Origin: Trogon surrucura
Lineage: Eukaryota > Chordata > Aves > Trogoniformes > Trogonidae
Length of the DNA: 64,000 nt
Assembly: GCA_020746105.1 (NCBI GenBank)
Contig: CM036620.1
Location: forward strand, 39,769,206 to 39,833,205
Reading direction: 5' to 3'
Part shown: piece by piece, positions 24,901 to 37,778 of the stretch
Position numbering within the stretch: the stretch's first letter is position 1
How the letters are laid out: every line of letters starts with the position of its first letter
Position numbers and translations under genes: made by a program
The notes under the pieces: generated by a model
What the model was told of the DNA's origin: nothing
The model's database searches: none
Seen by the model: the letters and a program-made list of their open reading frames with translations, nothing else

Positions 24901-27357
24901 GAAAAACTCAGTTTCTCTAGTTCTTTTTTTTTTTTTTTGAAGAAAGTTACTTTATATCACAGTTAACTACAAAATGTTTCAGACAACATTAGAGCTTGAG
25001 TACATTTGAGCTTGAGTTCATACTTCAGCCTTAAAAATGTGGAAGAATTATTTAGTTGATGAGTCTGTGCATCAGGAGCTGCTAAACTGCACTGCCAAAG
25101 TGTCCAAGTTTGGGTAAATTTTCATAAGATGGCATACGTCTCATTTGTCCTTTTGGATTTGTGTGAAGTGAAGACTTTCTACAGAAAGACGATTATTTGC
25201 AGACATGATGTATCAGCCAGCAGAAATGTACAGGAAAAGATTTTTTTGTTTTCATTGGCAACATGGTTACTTTTTTTTTTTCCCTCCAGACTAAAATGTA
25301 AAGATAGATTAACACACACAAATCTGTTTTAGTAATGTTAACATTTATACAACTAACCCTGTCAAATTCACAGTGAAGGGTGATAGTCTTGTCTTGTATA
25401 CCAGTGTACCCATTAAGGCAACTTGGTACCAGAGTTGTCGATGTAAGTAGTGGGGAAAAACATAGACAACTAGGTTTACAACACCAGTATTAAACTTCTT
25501 GCTTTTATGATCTTGAGTGGGTTTGGTGTAATCTTTGCACTTACAAGAAAATGACTGAAGAAAGCATTGAGTTTAGATGAAGATTCAGTCAGCTGGATTT
25601 AATTTTTAAATTGTAATTTTAAAAGAATTCCTCTCCTATGATGAAGAAGAATCTACTTCAGACAATAAGAAGTACATGCAGGCAGTATCTGGTGGGCTGG
25701 AGAAACTTCATTAAGAGTTCCTCCATGGGCTCTAGTGAATACAAGAAGAGTATGGAATATTCTGATTTTGTGTTGCTTCTGCTACAGAATCATCTAAAAA
25801 GTATGACCTCAGTTCTCCAGCCACACTATATGCAGAAATCTGTTTTAAATCAAGACCTGCGTGTGTTACAGTAACTTTTTTCAGGAGAGTCAACCTGCTG
25901 GGTTTAGGTCAAACTTTAAGCTGGGCTTGCTCCTACCCATTTTTGCACCTTATGTTTTTGTAGTTGGATTTTGTTGTCTTTTTGAATTTTTGCTCCATGT
26001 CTGGGTTCATTCTTCTGAATAGGCTGAATCACAGCACAAGCATGATCACTAGAAACAGAATTGTTTCATTCAATTCTGATTCAAACACCATGTGCATACG
26101 TGCATGCACATGTGTGTAAAATAGGTGTTTCTGACTTCAAAGAATAGATAATACAGAATTTTTTATTTATTTTTCTTTTTATAAAAGGAGATAGTGCAAG
26201 TCGGTTTCTGTGTGCATAAGAATCTAATGGGGTGTGAATATATGTGTGTGTCCATACAGAGCATAAGTAAAAATCTGTTTTTGACTCATGAGGATGATTT
26301 GTTTAAAGCAGTTACTAAAGTGCAAAACAATTTTCATGGCCAGCTTTGGCTAGTAGAGCAGATTCACCAAGGCAACATAGAAAGTTTTGCACAAATGAAA
26401 GGAGAGTTTCCTTGCGCAGAAACCCAGTGGTGCTGTATTTTTTCCAGCCCACCTCACTGTACTTATTTTGCCTCTGAAATATAAAGCCTTTCTTTTCAGT
26501 GTTTGAAGGTTTCAGGAGGGCACCCTGATTTATGGCTGTGCCTAGCGGTGACCAAAGATTTAGTGAAAATTCTGGTACAAGTGAGGCTTTGAAAACCCCA
26601 GAGGGGGTCATAATATTTTGTGGATGGGGTATTTTCAAGCACTCTGTATTCATGTGTGATCCTGTCAAAAATTTTAGGGAATTAAATGAAAGCATGAGTT
26701 AACTTGGTATTGCATTACTGGTGGTGAGCCTGTCGCAAGACGATGCCATTTACTTCCGTGCAAATCTAAGGTACCTAAAACCAGAATTAAGTAAAGAAAA
26801 TTTAAAGGGATTATTGCTATCCACACTGACAGAGGGGTTGGTGCATAGCCACAAATGGCTTTCAGACATTTTCATGGTCAGAGTGTCTGGCCTTCAGAAG
26901 TGTTCACTAGCATTACTCACCTGACAAGCCACCAGACCGGGTATTTTTCTCTGTGAACTGCAGATTATTTTCAGTTAGGAGTCAGAGACTTTGGTGTTTT
27001 CTTTTCCAGAACAGACATGTTTCTTCATCTGACACAGGCAAATCCTAATGTTTTTCTGTTTCTAAAGCTACCTGATAATTTTCTTATGTCCATGATAATT
27101 CTCACACGCCTAGGTTCAAATTCCTCACTAAACCATGTGTTTATTCTTTCATGTATAACCTTTGTAGCCTACTTTTTTGAGGCAGTAAATAATTTGCCAA
27201 ACTGCTTGGCTATATTCTAGGGACAAAGTCCTGATTTCCTATAAATTTTCATCTTATTTTTTCTTTACAAAAATCCAGAGATCTGTATGCAACATAGAAG
27301 AGAGAGACACTTCTGTCAGTTTCTACAGACATATGAAATTCAATTTATAAAGTGAGA

Positions 27358-27429
27358 CTCTACTGAAAGTACATTATGTACTGAAAGTACATACTGAAAG
27401 TTCAAACTCTACTGAAAGTACATTACATT
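27358..27429 (+). repeat. Short imperfect tandem repeat
   Basis: CTACTGAAAGTACATTA occurs at both ends, and related ACTGAAAGTACAT and ACTGAAAGTTCAA units lie between, giving four copies of an ACTGAAAGT core within about 70 bp. Confidence 0.75.
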
Positions 27430-28079
27430 GGCTTACCAGTCTCTAGGATGTTACATGTGGTTTCCATTCTTTTATCTTTAGTGGCTTTTGGAGTTTGCTG
27501 GAGATATTGAGGTTATTAATTATTTAACATTTTCTTAAGTTGCTCATCAGGAATTTCTGGAAAATGGTTGCTTCCATTTTCTGCTTTGTATTAAAATACC
27601 CTCTTAACATAGTCTTTGTTTCTGGAAAAAAATAGAGGAAAAAATTTAATATCAGTTGTATTTCAGGAACATTTGTGTGCACAGGACACAGCTTTTCTGG
27701 GAAAAAAATTTAGGTTAGAAGCTGCTTTCATACATATGCAACTGGATTAGATGAGTGTTGCATGTGTATTTGTCCACATAGAGAGAAAGAGAGTGTCTAT
27801 TAACATAAAATCAAAATGACATATCAACATTTTCTGTAACAAACAATTTCAGCTTCTGACTCTTCAGTTTAGTTCTATGGTTGTTTGTGGCCCATAAAGC
27901 AGCATCTTTAGATGTTTCTGAGATATTAGAAATTAAAATTATACACTGGTTCTAACACTGTAGGTTCCAGAGTGCCTTGTTCCTTCAAAATTTAGCGGTC
28001 GTGCTAGTGAATAGGTATTATGAACCAATTAATATGAATAATGACATTTATCTGAGTCATGTGAAATAGGCAGAAAAAA

Positions 28080-28570
28080 GAGGAGAAGGCTCAGAAACCA
28101 AGGATCTCTTTGCCACGCTCCCCTTGCTGTCCCACCAGCTGCATGGCTGCCACCAGCTGCAAGAAGCCCTCAAGCCTCCTCCTCCAAGGCCCTGGCTGGA
28201 ATACACAGTGCTAACTCAGGTGGGACATCTGTCCTGGTTTGAGCTTTAGCTCAGAACCAATTCTGCTCAGTGATGTTTACTATGAGGCCAGTGCCAAAGG
28301 TGGGCTGGGTGCTGGTTGGACCCAGCATATGGTGGAACCCTTCCTGGGATGGAGAAGCTCAGCACTGACCACACACCTTGCTGTTCACCCAAGACCAAGA
28401 ATTCAGTTTCTTCAGCTCCGAGGAATCTGTTAAGGAGGGAAGTGATGCTTCCTGGAGTGCAGGCTGGCATTTTGAAGGAGCAGAGAGTTGTGATTGCTTG
28501 TCCAAGCTTCAGTTTATGCTGCTGGTCTAGGATACCACGCTGGAAGTTTTCTTATCACAAACTACCAATG
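28080..28570. mobile_element. GC-richer block, possible ERV LTR fragment
   Basis: Base composition rises above the flanks. From about 28229 the sequence begins TGTCCTGGTTT, the start typical of common avian endogenous-retrovirus LTRs, and continues with LTR-like, non-coding, moderately GC-rich sequence until about 28570. I see no target-site duplication, matching second LTR, primer binding site or retroviral gene, so this could be a solo or partial LTR, or unrelated sequence. Confidence 0.3.
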
Positions 28571-28637
28571 ACAGGGATTCTACAGGTTTGCAGAAGCATC
28601 AAGAAATTTATACCACAAGCGGATGTTCTGTTTGTTA

Positions 28638-29127
28638 CATAGAATCATAGAACAGTTCAGGTTGGAAAAGATCGTTGAGATCATCAAGTCCAACCATTAA
28701 CCCTACACTACGACCATTAACCCTACACTACGACCATTAACCCTACACTACGACCATTAACCCTACACTACGACCATTAACCCTACACTACAAGTTCGCC
28801 CCTAAATCGTATCACCCAACACCACATCTAAGCGATGCTTAAGCACATCCAGGGATGGCAACTCAACCACCTCCCTAGGCAGTCTGTTCCAGCGTCTGAC
28901 CACTCTTTCCATAAAGAATTTTTTCCTAATGTCCAGCCTAAACCTACTCTGTTGCAACTTGTACCCATTCCCCCTGGTTCTGTCCCTAATGACCTGTGAG
29001 AAGAGGCCAGCACCAACCTCTCTACAATGTCCTTTCAAATAGCTGTAGAGCATGATGATGTCCCCCCTCAGCCTCCTCTTCCTTAAACTGAATAGTCCCA
29101 GCTCCCTCAATCGCTCCTCATAAGGTC
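28638..29127 (-). mobile_element. CR1 LINE 3' fragment, minus strand
   Basis: Read on the minus strand, this encodes the degenerate C-terminal end of CR1 ORF2 ([16 protein letters not shown], then RTRGN, then WNRLPREVV), matching the end of the intact element at 29888-32670. The 3' untranslated tail follows and ends in the CR1-type ATTCTATG terminus. It is 5'-truncated at about 29127, which is normal for CR1. The 3' UTR contains a five-copy 20-bp tandem array (28691-28790) that CR1 does not normally have. Confidence 0.9.
28691..28790 (+). repeat. 20-bp minisatellite, five copies
   Basis: The unit CGACCATTAACCCTACACTA is repeated with exact 20-bp period. Four copies are identical and the first differs only at its second base. 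It is embedded in the minus-strand CR1 3' UTR where other CR1 copies have a single unit or none. Near-identity of the copies points to recent expansion. Confidence 0.95.
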
Positions 29128-29887
29128 TATTCGGTAATAAATCAGTAATAAATCAGGACACTAACATATGAGTGCAAATGTTATAAATTAGTTTCAGGTT
29201 CTGTTGCCATGCATGTCTTGAGATGAAGCAAGCCATTGCTATGCACCTTACAAGGATCTGATTAGTATCTATCGGTATGCCTCTTTGTGTGGTGGAATGT
29301 TTGGTTCAGAAAAAAAGTGTTAATATTTTTAATGCTAGATTTAGCATGTTGTTTTACTAAAAAACAATAAAATACTTCTGCTTTCATCCTCTTCCGAGTG
29401 CCGTGTGCTCCTCCTACAAACTGCCAGGAAAGGCTATTTCATCCTCACTTCTTCAAAAGACTTCAAAGAGTGTTTGTAATTCTTTGTAAGTTTGTAAAGT
29501 TAATATTCCTGTTGGGTGCAAACTTTGGACGTTTTTGTAACAAGAAAAAAGGAGTGACCTAGGGGCAGTTAATTGTAATGAATTACAAAACAGCTCCCCG
29601 GGCCTCTAAGGCTAATTATTGGTTTGCAACTAAAACACAGCACTTGCATTATGTCCTGTTATGGTTTAAGAAGACAGATGTTTGTGCTTTAAGTATTAAT
29701 GCCTACAAATGCAAAAGACAGGCCCTGTTTGCTGAGTGAATTCTTGTAGCAGTACTGAATTAGAGGCACTGTTTGCAATGCTAATATTTGAAGTAACATG
29801 GTAATTGATAAGTAGCAGAGCAGAATAGAATTGGGATGCATTTAAGCAGGAAGCTCATCTGTGGTAGATGAAAGGTGTGTGTATGTG
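29128..29887. other. Spacer between two oppositely oriented CR1 copies
   Basis: This is unique AT-rich sequence with no gene. An 11-bp duplication (TAATAAATCAG twice, about 29134-29155) lies beside the truncated 5' end of the minus-strand CR1. Confidence 0.65.
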
Positions 29888-32670
29888 CAGCTGGAGAACT
29901 ATGATCTTATTGCAATTACAGAGACGTGGTGGAACGGCTCACATAACTGGAATGTGGGCCTTGATGGTTATGTTCTTTTTAGAAAAGACAGGTCGATGAG
30001 GTGAGGTGGGGGAGTTGCTCTTTACATGAGAGAGCAACTGGAGTGTATTGAGATCCATCCAGGGGCAGATGAGGAGCAAGTAGAGAGTTTATGGGTAAGA
30101 ATTAAGGGGCAGGCTAGCTTAGGTGATACTGTGGTGGGTGTCTACTATAGACCACCTGATCAGGAGGAGGAAGTTGATGAGGCCTTTTACAGGCAGATGA
30201 CAGCAGCCTCTCAATCCCAGGCCCTGGTTCTCATGGGGGATTTCAACTACCCAGATGTTTGCTGGAAGTCCCACACAGCCAGCCATCCTCAGTCCAGGAG
30301 GTTCCTCCAGTGCATCGATGATAACTTTTTGATGCAAATGGTGGATGAGCCAACCAGGAGAGGAGCGCTGCTGGACCTTGTGTTCAACAACAAGGAAGGT
30401 CTGGTTGAAGCAGTGAAGGTTGAGGGCAATCTTGGCTGCAGCGACCATGAGATAGTGGAGTTCAGGATCCTGTGCGGTAAAAACAGAATACCAAGCAGGA
30501 TCGCAACTCTGGAGTTCAGAAGGGCCAACTTTGGCCTCTTCAAGCAATTGCTGGGGGATACCCCTTGGGACAGGGAGCTGCAAGGTAAAGGGGCCCAAGA
30601 GAGTTGGTTGGCATTCAAAGACCACTTCTTTGAGGCTCAGGATCAGTGCCTCCCATCAGGTAGGAAATCAAGAAAGAGATCCAGGAGACCTGCTTGGTTA
30701 ACCAGGGATCTGCTGGGTAGACTCAGGTGGAAAGGGAGGGTGTATAAATTGTGGAAGGAAGGGCTGGCCACTTGGGTGGAGTACAGGGCAGCTGTCAGGG
30801 AGTGCAGGGAGGCAATCAGAAAAGCTAAGGCCTCCTTGGAGTTAAAACTTGCAAGGGAGGTCAAAGACAACAGAAAGGGCTTCTTCAAGTACATTGCTGA
30901 CAAAACTAACACTAGAGGCAATGTAGGCCCTCTGTTGAATGAGGTGGGTGTCCTGGAGACAGAGGACAGAGAGAAGGCAGAGTTGCTGAATGCCTTCTTT
31001 GCCTCTGTCTACACTGTTGGAGACCGTCCTCAGGAGCCTCAGTCCCCTGAGGCCCCAGAGGAAGTCATGACAAAGGAGGAGTCTGCCCTGATTGATGAGG
31101 AGTGGGGTAAGGATCAGTTTGAACACTTGAACATTCATAAATCCATGGGCCCTGATGGGATGCACCCACGGGTGCTGAGGGAGCTGGCGGGAGTCATTGC
31201 TAGGCCACTCTCCATCATCTTTGGTAAGTCGTGGGTAACAGGTGAGGTGCCTGAAGACTGGAGGAAAGCGAATGTCACTCCAGTCTATAAGAAGGGCAGG
31301 AAGGATGACCCGAGTAACTACAGACCGGTCAGCCTCACCTCCATCCCTGGAAAGGTGATGGAACATCTTATCCTTGACACTGTCTCTAGGCATATCAAGG
31401 ATAAGAAGGTTATTAGGAGCAGTCAGCATGGCTTTGCCAAGGGGAAGTCATGTTTGACCAACCTGATAGCCTTTTATGAAGACATAACCAGGTGGATGGA
31501 TGATGGCCATGCAGTGGACGTGGTCTACCTGGACATCAGCAAGGCCTTTGACACCGTCTCCCACAGCATCCTCATAGGTAAACTGAGGAGGTGTGGTCTG
31601 GATGACCAAGTAGTGAGGTGGGTCGAGAACTGGTTGAAGGGAAGAAGCCAGAGGGTTGTGGTCAATGGGGCTGAGTCTGGCTGGATGCCTGTGTCTAGTG
31701 GGGTCCCTCAGGGGTCAGTGCTTGGGCCGGTGCTGTTTAATATATTCATCAATGATCTGGATGAGGGATTAGAGAATGTTGTCAGCAAGTTTGCTGATGA
31801 TATGAAATTGGGAGGAGTGGTTGACACACCAGAAGGCTGTGCAGCCATTCAGAGAGACCTAGACAGGCTGGAGGGCTGGGCGGGGAGAAATCTTATGAAG
31901 TTTAATAAGGGCAAGTGTAGAGTTTTGCACTTGGGAAAAAATAACCCCATGTGCCAATATAGGTTGGGGACTGCCCTGCTGGAGAGCAGCGCAGGGGAAA
32001 GGGACCTGGGGGTTCTAGTGGACAGCAGGATGACCATGAGCCAGCATTGTGCCCTCGTGGCCAAGAAGGCCAATGGCATCCTGGGGTGTATTAGAAGGGG
32101 AGTAGCAAGTATGTCAAGAGAGGTCCTCCTGCCCCTCTACTCTGCCCTGGTGAGGCCACATCTGGAATATTGTGTCCAGTTCTGGGCCCCTCAGTTCAAG
32201 AAGGACAGGGAGCTACTTGAGAGAGTCCAGCGTAGAGCCACAAAGATGGTGAAGGGAGTGGAGCATCTCCCTTATGAGGAAAGGCTGAAGGAGCTGGATC
32301 TCTTTAGCTTGGAGAAGAGGAGGCTGAGGGGTGACCTCATTAATGTTTATAAATATGTCAAGGGGGAATGTCAGGAGGATGGAGCCAGGCTCTTTTCAGC
32401 AGCGTCCACTGACAAGACAAGGGGCAATGGGTGGAAGCTGGAACACAGGATGTTCCATAAAAATATGAGGAAAAACTTTTTTACTGTGAGGGTGACTGAG
32501 CACTGGAACAGGCTGCCCAGGGAGGTTGTGGAATCTCCTTCTCTTGAGACATTCAAAACCCGCCTGGACGCGTTCCTGTGCGCTCTACTGTAGGTGATCC
32601 TGCTCTGGCAGGGAGGTTGGACTAGATGATCTTTGAGGTCCCTTCCAACCTCTAACATTCTGTGATTCTG
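29888..32670 (+). mobile_element. CR1 non-LTR retrotransposon, nearly intact ORF2
   Basis: This is a 2.8-kb CR1 copy in the same orientation as PALLD. It begins inside the endonuclease domain, so the 5' UTR, ORF1 and start of ORF2 are missing by the 5' truncation usual for CR1. It ends with the full 3' tail (CTCTGGCAGGGAGG, GGTTGGACTAGATGATC, ATTCTGTGATTCTG). No target-site duplication is evident, as expected for this clade. The reading frame is open over the whole element except one stop at 30002-30004. That makes it the youngest-looking CR1 in the window, whereas the other copies are short and degenerate. Confidence 0.95.
30026..32593 (+). CDS. CR1 ORF2 endonuclease/reverse transcriptase, 5'-truncated
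   Basis: The 855-codon frame encodes the CR1 replication protein. Residues 1-150 are the C-terminal part of the APE-type endonuclease, with GDFN at 71-74 and SDH at 139-141. The reverse transcriptase follows, with motif [10 protein letters not shown] (Asp 503), SSGVPQGS at about 557-564, and the catalytic FADD box at 589-592. A conserved C-terminal region follows and ends NRLPREVV. The same frame stays open upstream to 29888, with AITETWW and RKDR endonuclease motifs, but is broken by TGA at 30002-30004 just before GGGVALY. Related CR1 proteins have Arg at that place, so a CGA-to-TGA CpG transition is likely. The listed Met is only the first after that stop. With ORF1 and the endonuclease start missing, it is probably not autonomous. 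Confidence 0.92.
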   Translation: MREQLECIEIHPGADEEQVESLWVRIKGQASLGDTVVGVYYRPPDQEEEVDEAFYRQMTAASQSQALVLMGDFNYPDVCWKSHTASHPQSRRFLQCIDDNFLMQMVDEPTRRGALLDLVFNNKEGLVEAVKVEGNLGCSDHEIVEFRILCGKNRIPSRIATLEFRRANFGLFKQLLGDTPWDRELQGKGAQESWLAFKDHFFEAQDQCLPSGRKSRKRSRRPAWLTRDLLGRLRWKGRVYKLWKEGLATWVEYRAAVRECREAIRKAKASLELKLAREVKDNRKGFFKYIADKTNTRGNVGPLLNEVGVLETEDREKAELLNAFFASVYTVGDRPQEPQSPEAPEEVMTKEESALIDEEWGKDQFEHLNIHKSMGPDGMHPRVLRELAGVIARPLSIIFGKSWVTGEVPEDWRKANVTPVYKKGRKDDPSNYRPVSLTSIPGKVMEHLILDTVSRHIKDKKVIRSSQHGFAKGKSCLTNLIAFYEDITRWMDDGHAVDVVYLDISKAFDTVSHSILIGKLRRCGLDDQVVRWVENWLKGRSQRVVVNGAESGWMPVSSGVPQGSVLGPVLFNIFINDLDEGLENVVSKFADDMKLGGVVDTPEGCAAIQRDLDRLEGWAGRNLMKFNKGKCRVLHLGKNNPMCQYRLGTALLESSAGERDLGVLVDSRMTMSQHCALVAKKANGILGCIRRGVASMSREVLLPLYSALVRPHLEYCVQFWAPQFKKDRELLERVQRRATKMVKGVEHLPYEERLKELDLFSLEKRRLRGDLINVYKYVKGECQEDGARLFSAASTDKTRGNGWKLEHRMFHKNMRKNFFTVRVTEHWNRLPREVVESPSLETFKTRLDAFLCALL

Positions 32671-35600
32671 TATGTGTGAGTGGATTTGTATGAACATACG
32701 AAGCAGTGAGATGCATAATATTTTTACTAAGTATCCTCCCTTTTTCCAAAACAGTTTTTATTATGTCTGCCAGAATTTCCAGCACTGGCATAGCAAAATT
32801 GATTTTGCAGAGTAATAGAGGATTAACTAATTAGACTGAAACTGGGATGTTTGGGAAATGTTTGTAAAAAATGTCATGGCCTCACATAGAAAATGATACA
32901 AGACAGAAGGAGCTTGTCCAAGAGATTAAATTCTTCACGAAGCCATAATTAAATAATACTTAATGTGCTTTTCACTTAGGGGAAATTGTCTCTCTGCCAT
33001 CAGTGATGGCCTTTGTGATAGAGGAAGAATCACAGAAATCTGCTGTCAAGCTTCCTGAGTTACTGATGTTAGTCTTTGTGGTTGGTGGTTGAGATTTTTC
33101 TCAAATGCTTCCTCTATTTAATTATCTCAGATTCCTCAAGAGTTTTGTTGTCCAACGTTTTGAATGAAATTGAAAATGTCTTTGTCAAGAGTCACTTAAA
33201 AAGGAAGGAAGTTACCAATATGCCTAGTTTCTCAATTAATTGACTTTCATTTTGGAAAATTTAGTGTTTGCTAAAACCACTGACCGCTGGTGAAGTTTGC
33301 AGAATAAGAAGCTTTCATATTTGGTAGAGATAACCACAGCATGTTGCATAAAGGACTGGAAAGAGGTGGTGAAAAGGCTTTTTGAAAGGTGGGGGACGCA
33401 TGAAGAACTGATTTCCCTAACTGGTCTGAGAGGCAGTTCCATGTTTCAGCGTTTTCCTTGGATGCTCTTGGATGTACAAATTCAGGTTGTCCTAAAATCA
33501 GTTGGTTGTCCTACAAATTGCTGAGTGTGCCGAACGTTCTTGTTACCTGTTACCAGGTCTTGCATTGTACAGTTTGCTGCCCTGTGCCTGTGGCATACCC
33601 GTGTGCAGGCTGGCATGTTGGGGGGACAAGGGCACATGTTTAAGCTAAACTATTGCTCTTTTGATTTAATGGAACCATCTCAATGCCCCTTTTTCAGAAG
33701 GTACTAGTAGTTTTGCTATGATAATCGTATATGTTGTTCAGTGTTTTTGAATAATTGCCTTTCTAATCAAATTCTAATTGATGTGCTAACTCTTGAGATT
33801 TGTCATGGCATGTTTGTATATTTTTTTGTTCTCCAATAAGATTAGAACTACGTTTACTGTTGCTGATGAATTTACACACTGGCCTAAAAAGTGAAGTATA
33901 CAGAAACAATCAGAAATAATAGTGGTGTACGCCAAATTCAGGCTGTGTCAAGTCAGAGAGACTAGAGTCCTAGAGACTATAAAAGTCTAGAAAGTGTCAG
34001 GTTTAATTACTTATACTTCCTTAGCTCTAGACTTGGCTGTTTCTGTTCCACAATAAATGTAGTACCTGTTGTGGTAGGCCACTGTTCTGATAGAATTCTG
34101 CCTATAGGCCAGCCCAGCTGATTCCTTCATCTCCTGTTTCCTAAACCAAAATAGAGGGAAGAACATTTCTAAACTGTAGGACTGTAGGCTAAAATTACTG
34201 AAGAAAATTAGTGCAAATGGCTGCTAAGCCACAGTTAACTAAGTGGTACTTAGCTGGTACTGAAGGAGATACCTTCTGATTTATATAATGTTTCTAGACA
34301 CTTTAAACTGGTAATCACTTGGTGGTGGTACATTTTTTTCTGAGGCTTCATTGTGTGAGCCTTCTCAAGATTTAACTTACTTTGGCTTGCAGTCTTCTCA
34401 TGCAAGTTTTGTAATGTAGGATTCATATTTTAAATTAAATTTATTAATTTATCTACAGTTCTCTTTACTGGAAAGAGTTGATATCTTTGTAGCTTTTCTG
34501 TAGCTTAGGCAGTCAAATCGAGTAACAGTAACAAAGCAAATTTAGACAGTGTAAACTGTAAAAGATGTTAAAATATGTCAATGGTACCTAAAATTGAAGC
34601 TATTATAAACATGTGTGGATCTTTGAAAGTTGTATGTTAGTGCTTTTTACATGGTCATTTAGCAAAATAAGTTCACCTGAGCCTCTGAAAAGTTCTACCA
34701 TATCCTTTAATAGGAGGTTTTTCTGTTCCACTTTTTGAAGCAGATGATGTCATTCATGACTTATTTAGATTACCTGGATTCGTATGCTGTGATGTGTTCC
34801 CTGTGATCTGAATATTTGATTAAAACTTGGAAAAAACTCTGGTGTGGCAACACAGACACTGAGTTAATGTGCACAAAAAATATCCCACACTACTCTAGAT
34901 ACATGGGCATCTTCCAGGTGTTAAAGAGAACTTTCTGTGTTTTCACTGCTTAAATCTGCTAATAAAGGTTGGCATAAAAGGTAGTATATTTAGACCTTGT
35001 GACAACTTTTCTGGGAAGAGAGTGGAATTTACTCACTTCAATCACACAGATGTTTTCCATTTCTGTCACTATTGATTGGACTTAACTGGGGATCTGGGTG
35101 TGAAACCTTTGCATCTCCAAGTATTTCTGTTCCATTTAAGGAAAAGCAAATTACTGAGATCATTAATTCACCTAAAAAATACCCCTAAAGTACAAACTAA
35201 AATTCCAAACAAATTACTGTAGTATATGGATGAATTTTAAAATGTGTTTGAATTAAGTTATATTCATACAAGAGTTGCCTGATTTTCAGAGCTAGTAATT
35301 ACTGTTGATCCCATTAGTTTCAATGGAATGTCTGTGTGCCCTAACCCACAGGTTACTGGTTTGAATTCCTGAATTCATTTGCACAAGTCTGGAAAGCTGT
35401 TGCATCTTGTCTTTTCTGTGATAAAGCAAAAAGATGATAGATTGGATGGGTATGTGTCCAGCCAGTGTATCAGTTCCTCTTGTGGCTGCCATATATAGGA
35501 GGCTAACTTGCATAATAGTGCTAGGATGGATGAGTGAGAGAGACTTGCAGTTGAATTTTTTCCATTAAAGCTTATTTTAGCAGATGTTTTCTCTGTTTCC

Positions 35601-37483
35601 AAAATGACAGAGCAGCACAGTACAATAGTTGAAAGTTGATAGAGAATTATAATAACTAACTTAGGAGGAACTGTGTAGTTCAGTCAGCAGGTTTGGTGAA
35701 GTTTTATCGTAGCTAGGTTTTGATTAATGTTAGATAAATATAGCTGCAACATTATTTAAAATTGTGGTTTGAGTCTAACTTAATTCTTCTGCTTTCCCTG
35801 ACCTTTTCTGAAAACTAGACTTTCACTGAAACCACTGCTAAAATGAGATTTTAGAGACCATTGGCAAATGCTAGTAATTCTGCATATGTTTTTACAATAA
35901 AGAAAACCGAATTTTTTAGACAATTCATGGATCAACCCCAAAAAACACACAAAGATGAAACTGGTTGAATTAGTATTGTTATTTATATCTTTGCCGTTCA
36001 GGGTATCAAGTGTTAAGCTACATGTCTTCAGTTTTAGTGAAATGGAGACCTGTACTGGGTACTCAGTGAGAGGGTGTTAATGTTCCATAAATGCCCTCAG
36101 TTTGAAATCTTTAGGTAGTTCCAGCAACGAAGGTGGAATCTACTCCAGTTATGCATTGCGCACACCAACCAGTTTAAAATCCCTTTCCTCTGTTGTAACA
36201 TAAACTTTGGCTTTACTTCCATTAAAGACTTACTTTATTTTAGGGTGATGGAATTTAAAAATGTCTGTGTGAAATAAATCATACAGATCTTGTTTGGACA
36301 CTGCCATTCAGAAGAAAAGCAGATACGGAAACTCTTCCTTCACGAATACAAACTAAAAGCGTGGCTGCACAAAACCTACCACGGAAGGGGTTCCCTCAAG
36401 GGCAGCGTGAGCCGTGGGAGGTCCGGCTTTCAGGTGCTTGGTCCTGGACACAAACTACCCTTCTGTCGCACCAACTGAACCCGTTGGGTGGCCGCACTTT
36501 AGTCTGAAGCAGTGAACAGATTCAGGTTAAAAACAAAACCGAAAAACCCCCAAAGAACAAAACAAACCCCCCAAACCAAACCCATAAAAATCCGCCAACC
36601 AACAAAAAAATCCAGCATTGCACCCAATTCTAGAGTTACTTGTGACTTTTAATTCACTTCCGTAAGAGTCTAAACTGTTGTCATCACAACTGGATGTGAA
36701 AGAACAGGGAAGGGCACACAAATATTTGGGGTTGTCTAAGTAGGGGGGACAGAGAATCAATGGTATCGTAGGACCAAGTAATTCTTAAATGGATATTCCA
36801 TGTATTCTATCTTACATTTATTTGTTCTATACCTTCATGTGATTAGCTTTGTCCTTCCTGAGAGTCACTGATGTAAACATGGCGACGTTTACTGTAAATT
36901 TTCAAAGATTGTATGCTGCAGAGCTACAGCTAACAGCAGTAGGAGCCATTCAGTGAACTGCTTTCAAACTCCTTTGGAAAAAGGAGAGGACAAGATGACC
37001 TACCCTGACTTTTTGTGCCGTGGTGAATACATTTTGTGTGTGTGCGTGTGACAGTGCCTAAATAAATAATGCTCTCAATAAAATTCCATGCCAGTAAATT
37101 CTGCATGGAGACTTGAAGCAGGAGTTGGAAGATTGCTCAGCAATTGCACATTAGAAATGCAATAACTGGAATTTGTTTACATTAATTACAGCATGAACAT
37201 AAATTTCTCTGAGCCCTTTCAGTCTTCATGTACTTCGTTGATTGCTTTTCAACTCTCAAATGGCACAAACAGTAAAGTCTAGTAATGTCAGTATGGATGC
37301 AAAAAATTGAATGCAAGGACTATCTTTTTCTCAGAAAAAAAAACAACCCACACTTGTAGGTCCACTGGCTTTTCCTGCACAGTTAATTTATTTTTATTGT
37401 GTACAGTCAAGGAGTCTTATTGCTTGTGGTGAAAAGCTCAACCTGTGTGCGTGGCAACATCTGTGTCTTAGTAAATTAATATA
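32671..37483. other. Intronic sequence, no gene
   Basis: No exon or known repeat is recognised. Around 36300-36500 the sequence is somewhat richer in GC and CpG. It is followed at 36530-36612 by a strongly strand-biased A/C-rich stretch almost free of G and T. Nothing else stands out. Confidence 0.6.
36530..36612 (+). repeat. A/C-rich low-complexity tract
   Basis: About 80 bp consists mainly of A and C (AAAACC, CCCCCAAA, CCAACCAAC types). The minus strand is T/G-rich with G5 and G6 runs. It lies beside a GC-richer segment and could be a decayed retroposon tail or simple low-complexity DNA. Confidence 0.7.
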
Positions 37484-37778
37484 ATAGAATTGTAAAATCC
37501 TTGGAAGGGACCTTGGAGATCATCTAGTTCCAACCCCCTTGCCGCGGGCAGGGACAACCCCCACTAGCCCAGGTTGTTCAAAGTCCCATCCAGCCTGGCC
37601 TGGAACACTTCCAGGGAAGGATCTTCTGCAACTTCTCTGGGCAAGCTGTGCCAGTGCCTCACCACCCTCACAGAAAATAATTTATTCCTAATATCTAATG
37701 TAAATGTACCCTCTTTCAGTCTGAAAACATTACCCCTTGTCCTATCACTATGCTTCCTGATAATGAATCCCTCACATC
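37484..37778 (-). mobile_element. CR1 LINE 3' fragment, minus strand
   Basis: The reverse complement carries the CR1 terminal GATGATCTCCAAGGTCCCTT-type tail and the C-terminal ORF2 remnant, with many substitutions. The typical minus-strand phrases TCCAACCCCCTTGCC, CCATCCAGCCTGGCCTGGAA and TGCCTCACCACCCTCAC are present. It is a 5'-truncated, degenerate old copy. Confidence 0.9.

Larger units (their letters stand above)
20557..28079 (+). other. Intron downstream of the predicted first exon
   Basis: No exon is recognised. Two pyrimidine-rich tracts follow the donor (about 20620-20651 and 20752-20799), the second an almost pure T/C run of about 48 nt. T-rich runs also occur near 21167, 21340 and 24927. 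A repeated 12-mer of the type ACTGAAAGTACA occurs several times in 27358-27429. Many short ORFs exist, but none looks coding. Confidence 0.6.

Noticed and set aside
28691..28790. Interstitial telomere repeat
   Set aside because: The unit contains TTAACCCTA, but the period is 20 bp and not 6 bp, and it lies inside a CR1 tail. It is a minisatellite.
30119..31429. Minus-strand ORFs of 90-195 codons opposite the CR1 ORF2
   Set aside because: They are antisense shadows of the CR1 reading frame.
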